Shown: piece after piece, positions 6,593 through 10,847 of the stretch
How the letters are laid out: every line of letters begins with the position of its first letter
Numbering within the stretch: the first letter of the stretch is position 1
Source: Thermatribacter sp964570785
GTDB taxonomy: Bacteria > Atribacterota > Atribacteria > Atribacterales > Thermatribacteraceae
Direction: 5' to 3'
Assembly (NCBI GenBank): GCA_964570785.1
Contig: CAZMZG010000055.1
Span: forward strand, 1-10,847
DNA: 10,847 nt
Notes under the pieces: generated by a model
The model's database searches: none
What the model saw: only the letters and a program-made list of their open reading frames with translations
Told to the model about the DNA's origin: nothing
Program-made: the position numbers and the translations under genes

Positions 6593-7120
6593 ATGGAGGA
6601 TAAAAATTGCTCTACAAAGGTAGAGACCGCCATATATCCAGGTAGTTTTGACCCGGTAACCAACGGGCATCTGGATATAATAGAGCGAGCCAGTAAAATA
6701 TTTCCCCAGCTTGTAGTAGCTGTGCTTAGTAATCCCCAGAAAACCCCCTTGTTTACCCTGGAAGAGCGCAAAGAGATGCTCCAAAAAAGCACTGAACACC
6801 TACCCAATGTGCAAATCGAAACTTTTAGCGGCCTTCTGGTGCGATTCGCACGCCAGAAAGGATGTCGAATAATAATTAGAGGGTTAAGAGCCATTTCAGA
6901 TTACGAATACGAAACCCAGATAGCCATAATAAACCGCAAAATGGCTCCTGAAATAGAAACCTTGTTTTTACCCACCAGTTCCGAATATTCCTACCTGAAT
7001 TCAACCGTGGTAAAAGAAATAGCTCGTTTCGGAGGATGCTTAGCTAAACTGGTCCCTCCCTTCGTTGAAAAAAAATTAAAAGAGAAATTTTTAAAATATA
7101 GAAAGGAGACCCTAAAATGA
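6593..7120 (+). CDS. coaD: Phosphopantetheine adenylyltransferase
   Basis: A 175-residue nucleotidyltransferase that joins ATP and 4'-phosphopantetheine to give dephospho-CoA, the penultimate step of coenzyme A synthesis, in the cytoplasm. It has AIYPGSFDPVTNGH (13-26) with the T-x-G-H ATP-binding motif (T23-H26), NPQKTPLFTLEER (47-59), the conserved RGLRAISDYEYE (96-107) and the C-terminal YSYLNSTVVKE (132-142), equivalent to the S/T-rich ATP-binding signature. About 11 extra residues (MEDKNCSTKVE) precede the usual N-terminus; the ATG at 6593 has AGAGG about 9 nt upstream, and no better start exists closer to the conserved block. Total length is slightly above the usual 160-165. The stop overlaps the pta start as ATGA (7117-7120), implying translational coupling of CoA synthesis with acetyl-CoA use. 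Confidence 0.96.
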   Translation: MEDKNCSTKVETAIYPGSFDPVTNGHLDIIERASKIFPQLVVAVLSNPQKTPLFTLEERKEMLQKSTEHLPNVQIETFSGLLVRFARQKGCRIIIRGLRAISDYEYETQIAIINRKMAPEIETLFLPTSSEYSYLNSTVVKEIARFGGCLAKLVPPFVEKKLKEKFLKYRKETLK

Positions 7121-8112
7121 ACGTCCTGGAAAAACTAAAACAAAAAGCCAAAACCCTTAAAAAGCAAATCGTTCTTCCAGAGGGCAACGATGAACGAGTT
7201 ATCAGAGCAGCTCATGATGCTGCCAATGAGGGCTTAGCGTCTATAATCTTACTGGGGGAACAGGAAAGTGTACTTAGCAAGGCAAAAAACATGGGACTGG
7301 ACCTTAAAAATGTGGAAATAGTTAACATTCAAAGCGACGGAAAAAAGGAGTTTTATGTCCAAAAGCTCTACGAATTAAGAAAACACAAAGGACTTACGCT
7401 GGATCAGGCCAGAGAGTGGCTGAAAAATCCCATGTATTATGCTTGTATGATGCTTCATGAGGGACGCGTAGATGGGGTAGTTGCAGGAGCAGTGCTCTCC
7501 AGTCCGGACGTAATAAGGCCAGCTTTACAAATTATAAAAACTGCACCAGGAATAAAGCTTGCTTCAAGTTGCTTTTTAATCGTGGTTCCTGACTGTCCAT
7601 ACGGTGCAAATGGAGCTTTTCTTTACGCAGACGCTGGTTTTAATCCCAACCCCAACGCTGAAGAGTTGGCCTACATTGCGATAACCACCGCCAGAACCGC
7701 ACAGCTTTTACTCGGAGTGACTCCCTGTGTTGCGATGCTTTCCTTTTCAACCAAAGGAAGTGCCAAGCATGAGTTAGTAGATAAAGTGATCGAAGCTACC
7801 AAAATAGCACGCTCTTTAAATCCAGAGATTCTTTTAGATGGCGAACTGCAGGTCGATGCGGCCTTAGTGCCTGAGGTAGGGGAAAGAAAAGCTCCAGGCA
7901 GCCCTGTTGCTGGTAAAGCCAACGTCCTGATCTTCCCAGATCTCAACGCCGGTAATATTTCTTATAAGCTAACAGAACGTCTGGCCAAGGCTACAGCAAT
8001 AGGGCCAATTCTACAAGGCCTGGCAAAACCGGTCAATGACCTTTCCCGAGGTTGTAAATCAGAAGACATTGTGTTGCAAATAGCGGTAACTGTGCTACAA
8101 ACCCAATTTTAA
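7117..8112 (+). CDS. pta: Phosphate acetyltransferase (short, single-domain type)
   Basis: A 331-residue enzyme that converts acetyl-CoA and phosphate to acetyl phosphate and CoA. It is the short form with only the PTA_PTB domain, without the N-terminal DRTGG regulatory domain of the E. coli enzyme. The family sequence is well preserved: IVLPEGNDERVIRAA (18-32), GAVLSSPDVIRPALQI (124-139), the block around YGANGAF, ADAGFNPNP (171-179), MLSFSTKGSA (208-216), DGELQVDAA (241-249), GKANVLIFPDLNAGNI (266-281) and NDLSRGC (307-313). S310/R311 correspond to Ser309/Arg310 of the Methanosarcina enzyme, known to be catalytically important. SD AAAGGAGA stands about 8 nt before the ATG, within coaD. ackA follows after 31 nt, so the pair forms the Pta-AckA route that produces acetate and ATP. 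Phosphate butyryltransferase is a related alternative, but the pairing with a clear acetate kinase and the motif detail favour Pta. Confidence 0.95.
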   Translation: MNVLEKLKQKAKTLKKQIVLPEGNDERVIRAAHDAANEGLASIILLGEQESVLSKAKNMGLDLKNVEIVNIQSDGKKEFYVQKLYELRKHKGLTLDQAREWLKNPMYYACMMLHEGRVDGVVAGAVLSSPDVIRPALQIIKTAPGIKLASSCFLIVVPDCPYGANGAFLYADAGFNPNPNAEELAYIAITTARTAQLLLGVTPCVAMLSFSTKGSAKHELVDKVIEATKIARSLNPEILLDGELQVDAALVPEVGERKAPGSPVAGKANVLIFPDLNAGNISYKLTERLAKATAIGPILQGLAKPVNDLSRGCKSEDIVLQIAVTVLQTQF

Positions 8113-8143
8113 ATAAACTACAAAACAGAAAGGATGTAGAAAG

Positions 8144-9349
8144 ATGATCATACTGGTTGTGAACTGTGGAAGCTCCACTGTTAAGTATCAGCTCTTTGAT
8201 ATGCAAAACCTGGAGCAAAGCCGGGTTATTGCTAAAGGCATCGTAGAACGTATAGGTCTGCCTGGCTCTCGCCTCGAGCACCACTATAATGAAAACTTTA
8301 TAACCAAAGAGCGTGAAGTTGCCAATCACCAAGTCGCTCTGGAGTGGATACTAGAGGTGCTCACCGATCCCCAAATAGGAGTCATCAAAAACGTAAAAGA
8401 AATTGAAGCAGTAGGGCACAGAGTGGTGCATGGAGGAGAAAAATTCCGGCAGTCAGTATTGATCGATGAAGATGTCGTTGAAGCTATTCGCGAGTATGTT
8501 CAGCTTGCTCCACTTCACAATCCCCCAAACATTCTGGGCATTGAAGCCTGTCGCCTTGCGCTACCTGAGGTTCCTCAAGTTGCGGTTTTTGATACCTCTT
8601 TTCACGCCACAATGCCACCTCATGCTTATACATACGCTATCCCCTATGAATGTTACGAAAAGTATCGCATCAGGAGATACGGATTTCACGGAACATCTCA
8701 CCGTTACGTGGCCGAACGGGCTGCAAAAATATTAAAAAGCAGCCTGTTTTCTCTAAAGCTTATCACCTGTCACATGGGAAGTGGGGTAAGTTTTGCAGCC
8801 ATAAAAAATGGGGAATCAATCGATACCTCTATGGGTTTTACTCCTTTGGAAGGGCTGATCATGGGAACACGCTGTGGAGACATTGATCCTGCCATAATTC
8901 TCTTTTTGATGGAAAAGGAAGGTCTTTCTACCAAAGAAATGGATGAAATTCTTAACAAAAAAAGCGGTGTTCTGGGCGTATCTGGAATCAGCAGTGACAC
9001 CCGGGATATTGAAGATGCTGCCCCCAGCAACCCCAGAGCGCAACTTACCCTGGATCTCATAGCTTACCGAGCAAAAAAGTATATCGGAGCCTACTATGCC
9101 ATACTGGGTGGGTTAGATGCTCTGGTTTTCACAGCCGGAATTGGAGAAAATTCTTCCTATATAAGGAAATCAATATGTGAAGGGCTTGAGCACCTGGGAA
9201 TAACCGTTGATGAAGCAAAAAACACTGTTCGAAGAAAAGAAGCTATTATCAGCCAGGACGGAGCTCCCGTAAAAGTAATGGTTATTCCCACCAACGAAGA
9301 GCTAATGATTGCCCAGGATACCTGGAGGTTAGTGGCTCAAAAGAGGTGA
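8144..9349 (+). CDS. ackA: Acetate kinase
   Basis: A 401-residue ASKHA-fold kinase that transfers phosphate between acetyl phosphate and ADP, yielding acetate and ATP (and the reverse). Family motifs appear in order: VNCGSSTVKYQLF (6-18, N7), GHRVVHGGEKF (91-101, R93), FDTSFHATMPP (149-159, D150), RYGFHGTSHRYV (178-189, H182), CHMGSGVSF (209-217, H210), DTSMGFTPLEGL and MGTRCGDIDPA (227-250, R243), the adenosine-site AGIGENS (331-337) and PTNEEL (382-387, E386). These match the catalytic N7, R91, D148, H180, R241 and E384 of the Methanosarcina enzyme with a constant +2 offset. One odd point: the usual HLGNG reads HMGSG, so the position of Asn211 is serine (S213). Length is normal. AAAGGATG precedes the ATG at a fair distance. 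The TGA stop lies inside the SD of the following gene. Butyrate kinase is excluded by length and motifs. Confidence 0.96.
   Translation: MIILVVNCGSSTVKYQLFDMQNLEQSRVIAKGIVERIGLPGSRLEHHYNENFITKEREVANHQVALEWILEVLTDPQIGVIKNVKEIEAVGHRVVHGGEKFRQSVLIDEDVVEAIREYVQLAPLHNPPNILGIEACRLALPEVPQVAVFDTSFHATMPPHAYTYAIPYECYEKYRIRRYGFHGTSHRYVAERAAKILKSSLFSLKLITCHMGSGVSFAAIKNGESIDTSMGFTPLEGLIMGTRCGDIDPAIILFLMEKEGLSTKEMDEILNKKSGVLGVSGISSDTRDIEDAAPSNPRAQLTLDLIAYRAKKYIGAYYAILGGLDALVFTAGIGENSSYIRKSICEGLEHLGITVDEAKNTVRRKEAIISQDGAPVKVMVIPTNEELMIAQDTWRLVAQKR
9342..9349 (+). promoter_or_regulatory. Shine-Dalgarno site that favours the downstream start of the DUF177 gene
   Basis: AGAGGTGA spans the last codons and stop of ackA and stands 5 nt before the GTG at 9355. 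The alternative GTG at 9346 lies inside this SD and would have no SD of its own at a usable distance (the next GGAGG, 9324-9328, is 17 nt away). The SD and the ackA stop thus overlap, suggesting coupled translation. Confidence 0.6.
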
Positions 9350-9354
9350 CCAAA

Positions 9355-9888
9355 GTGAAAGTCTATATTGGAGACGTTAAAAAAAGAGCCGGGGGGAAAA
9401 GCCACGAAGAAATAGAGGAAACGATCGATTCTTTATATTTTCGCCAAGAAAAAATTCTCTTTGCCGACAAAATCCGAGCTTCGCTGGATATAATCAACTG
9501 TGATACTGAAATAATGATCGAGGGCAAAATAAACACTCTCTTAATACTTACCTGCTCCAGATGTTTAGAGCCGTTCGTCTACGACTTATCAGCAAATTTG
9601 CGTCTTGAATGTCGCAACCTGAACCGCCTGCATCGGCCATCCGAAATTGAAGCAGAAGCAAAAGAATCTGACGAAATAAAATATTTTGTCGAAGAAGATA
9701 GCTACCTCGACATAACCCAAGAAGTCAAAGAGAGTATCATAGTTAATTTACCCATGAAACCTCTCTGCAAACCAGACTGCAAGGGAATCTGTCCGGTCTG
9801 CGGGAAAAATCGTAACCGTGAAAGGTGTGATTGTCAAAAAGAGGAAATAGATCCCCGCCTTGCAATATTAAAAAACTGGCAACCTTAG
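9355..9888 (+). CDS. yceD: DUF177 / YceD family protein (ribosome-linked zinc-cysteine protein)
   Basis: A 177-residue protein of the YceD/DUF177 family. The family is required for normal 23S rRNA accumulation in E. coli and plastids, though its exact step is unknown. Visible hallmarks: the central CSRCLEPF (67-74) with CxxC, then an acidic segment ending in DSYLDITQEVKESIIVNLP (115-133 region), then a C-terminal cysteine cluster PLCKPDCKGICPVCG with C138, C142, C146 and C149 and a further CDC (158-160), and the closing DPRLAIL (166-172). The cysteine spacing suggests zinc binding. The N-terminal 60 residues are poorly conserved, as is usual. Start: GTG 9355 chosen because of the SD; GTG 9346 would add three residues. 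It lies between ackA and rpmF; yceD-rpmF-plsX is a widely conserved order, consistent with a role in large-subunit biogenesis. Confidence 0.9.
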   Translation: MKVYIGDVKKRAGGKSHEEIEETIDSLYFRQEKILFADKIRASLDIINCDTEIMIEGKINTLLILTCSRCLEPFVYDLSANLRLECRNLNRLHRPSEIEAEAKESDEIKYFVEEDSYLDITQEVKESIIVNLPMKPLCKPDCKGICPVCGKNRNRERCDCQKEEIDPRLAILKNWQP

Positions 9889-9901
9889 CTGAGCATTTTC
9901 T

Positions 9902-9930
9902 TTGCAACTAACCGAGAAATGTTTTATACT
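9902..9930 (+). promoter_or_regulatory. Putative sigma70-type promoter for rpmF-plsX
   Basis: TTGCAA (9902-9907, four of six to the -35 consensus) and TATACT (9925-9930, five of six to the -10 consensus) are exactly 17 nt apart in the 74-nt gap between yceD and rpmF. Transcription would begin near 9937, leaving a leader of about 26 nt containing the SD AGAGGTGG (9951-9958). This is the best promoter-like sequence seen in the window. An internal promoter would let the ribosomal protein and phospholipid genes be expressed apart from recG-ackA. Confidence 0.55.
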
Positions 9931-9962
9931 ATCCTACAACCTGGATTGGAAGAGGTGGTATC

Positions 9963-10142
9963 ATGGCAAACCTGACCAATAAAACTTCCCGTTGCAGAAG
10001 AAATAAAAGGAGAACCCACTGGGTCATAAAAGCACCTAACCTGGTGAGTTGCCCTCATTGTCACATGCCAAAACTGCCCCATCGGATTTGCCCCGAGTGT
10101 GGCTACTATAACGGCAGGCAAATAGTTGAAAAAGAGGAATAG
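9963..10142 (+). CDS. rpmF: 50S ribosomal protein L32 (bL32), zinc-binding form
   Basis: A 59-residue basic protein of the large ribosomal subunit. The order of features is that of bL32: an arginine-rich N-terminus (TSRCRRNKRRTHW, 8-20), KAPNLVSCPHC (23-33), KLPHRICPECGYYNGRQI (37-54). Four cysteines in two CxxC pairs (C30/C33 and C43/C46) form the zinc ribbon, so this is the C+ type, like the L28 in this window. The N-terminus is unusual: the common MAVPKRRTS is replaced by MANLTNKTS, but the downstream arginine-rich part is normal. SD AGAGGTGG stands 4 nt before the ATG. The gene follows yceD by 74 nt, a gap that holds a promoter, and precedes plsX by 11 nt. Short but secure because of the motif content and gene context. 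Confidence 0.95.
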   Translation: MANLTNKTSRCRRNKRRTHWVIKAPNLVSCPHCHMPKLPHRICPECGYYNGRQIVEKEE

Positions 10143-10153
10143 TAGCATCACCC

Positions 10154-10847
10154 ATGAAAATAGCAATCGATGCCTGGGGCGGAGACTTTGCGCCCCATGA
10201 AATCCTAAAAGGGGTAAAAGAAAGTTATACCAAAGATTGCAGCCTGATCCTGGTGGGCCCAAAAGAGCAGTTGATTCGTCTATACTCGGAATACCAGATG
10301 GACGAAACCAGGTTCCCCATAGAAGACGCACCTCAAGTCATCGGAATGGACGAGAATCCGACCGAAGCGGTGCGTAAAAAACCATTGTCAAGCATATGCA
10401 GAGGGATTCAGCTGCTTGCAGAAAAGAAGGTCGACGCCTTCGTATCTGCAGGCAGTACGGGAGCTGTAATGGCCGCTGCCTGGCTGGGATTGGAGAGAAT
10501 CGCCGGAGTAGAAAGACCAGCTATCGTTACTTCTATACCCAACCCAAACGCATATACTTTGTTGCTTGATGTGGGAGCTAATGTGGATTGTAAACCCCAA
10601 CACTTACTCCACTTTGCAGTTATGGGAGCAGAATATGCAAAGATAACTCTCGGTGTGGATAATCCCAAAGTAGGACTTCTCAGTATAGGCGAAGAAGAAA
10701 ACAAAGGCAATGAGCTCTCCAAAGCCACCTACAAACTTCTCAAAAGTAGAGAAAATGTACTTAATTTCGATTTTATTGGAAACGTGGAGGGTTATAACAT
10801 TGTTGATGGCAAAGCAGATGTTGTGGTCTGTGACGGCTTCACGGGCA
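10154..10847 (+). CDS. plsX: Phosphate acyltransferase PlsX (3' partial)
   Basis: The first 231 residues of a protein whose family is usually about 330-345 long; the frame is still open at the window end. PlsX converts acyl-ACP and phosphate to acyl phosphate, the donor for PlsY in phosphatidic acid synthesis, at the inner face of the membrane. Seen in order: MKIAIDAWGGDFAPHEILKG at the N-terminus, VIGMDENPTEAVRKK (near 63-77), DAFVSAGSTGAVMAAA (about 94-109), LLDVGANVDCKP, GLLSIGEEENKGNEL, and DGFTG at the cut end. One oddity: the near-invariant DAMGGD is DAWGGD here. The ATG at 10154 is fixed by the conserved N-terminus; the SD is weak (AGAGGA about 16 nt upstream), so translation may depend on rpmF 11 nt upstream. 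No FapR-type regulator gene lies between rpmF and plsX. Confidence 0.95.
   Translation, partial: MKIAIDAWGGDFAPHEILKGVKESYTKDCSLILVGPKEQLIRLYSEYQMDETRFPIEDAPQVIGMDENPTEAVRKKPLSSICRGIQLLAEKKVDAFVSAGSTGAVMAAAWLGLERIAGVERPAIVTSIPNPNAYTLLLDVGANVDCKPQHLLHFAVMGAEYAKITLGVDNPKVGLLSIGEEENKGNELSKATYKLLKSRENVLNFDFIGNVEGYNIVDGKADVVVCDGFTG

Noticed and set aside
8466..8735. + strand open frame in another phase inside ackA
   Set aside because: Shadow of ackA, which is intact and fully motif-supported; no SD and no known family.
9924..10331. - strand open frame opposite rpmF and the plsX start
   Set aside because: It covers a promoter, a secure ribosomal gene and plsX; composition is as expected of antisense reading, with no domain features.

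Overview
This window is a compact block of bacterial housekeeping genes. Twelve protein-coding genes are recognisable: ten complete and one cut off at each end. All are on the + strand except rpmB. The order, from the end of a YugP-type metallopeptidase through rsmB, a PASTA protein, rpe, rpmB, recG, rsmD, coaD, pta, ackA, yceD (DUF177), rpmF and plsX, closely follows the conserved rsmB-prkC-rpe-rpmB and recG-rsmD-coaD-yceD-rpmF-plsX blocks of Bacillota and related deep-branching phyla. Ribosome binding sites are of the GGAGG/GAGGTG type, and coding sequence looks moderately AT-rich by eye. The RecG has a long N-terminal extension like that of Thermotoga. I read the source as a Bacillota-like or deep-branching lineage (Atribacterota, Synergistota, Thermotogota or Coprothermobacterota would all fit). 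The sequence alone does not let me fix the phylum.

Region 1 (1-3294) is one tight transcription unit: yugP-like tail, rsmB, PASTA protein, rpe. Neighbours overlap by 4 nt (222-225 and 1583-1586) or lie 17 nt apart. The most interesting point is here. Between rsmB and rpe, where many Bacillota carry rlmN, the PP2C phosphatase prpC, the PASTA Ser/Thr kinase prkC and the GTPase rsgA, this genome has a single 342-residue protein. It has only a short basic cytoplasmic tail, one membrane helix, three PASTA repeats and a C-terminal beta-rich domain. It looks like the outer half of PrkC with no kinase, and no phosphatase gene beside it.

Region 2 (3295-3673) contains the inverted rpmB gene (L28). It is closed by a perfect 13-bp hairpin that also serves the converging rpe operon, and the rpmB stop codon lies inside the stem. 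A 120-bp divergent spacer separates rpmB from recG.

Region 3 (3674-9349) is recG-rsmD-coaD-pta-ackA, again nearly gapless (1-nt and 4-nt overlaps, small gaps). It joins DNA repair and 16S rRNA methylation to coenzyme A synthesis and the acetyl-CoA/acetyl phosphate/acetate pathway, which yields ATP by substrate-level phosphorylation.

Region 4 (9347-10847) is yceD-rpmF-plsX. DUF177 and L32 serve the large ribosomal subunit, and PlsX makes acyl phosphate for phospholipid synthesis. A good sigma70-type promoter in the 74-bp gap before rpmF probably gives rpmF-plsX its own transcription. I saw no mobile element, CRISPR array, tRNA or rRNA gene. Apart from the kinase-less PASTA protein and several unusual residues in conserved motifs (RsmB, AckA, RsmD, PlsX), this is an ordinary core-genome segment.
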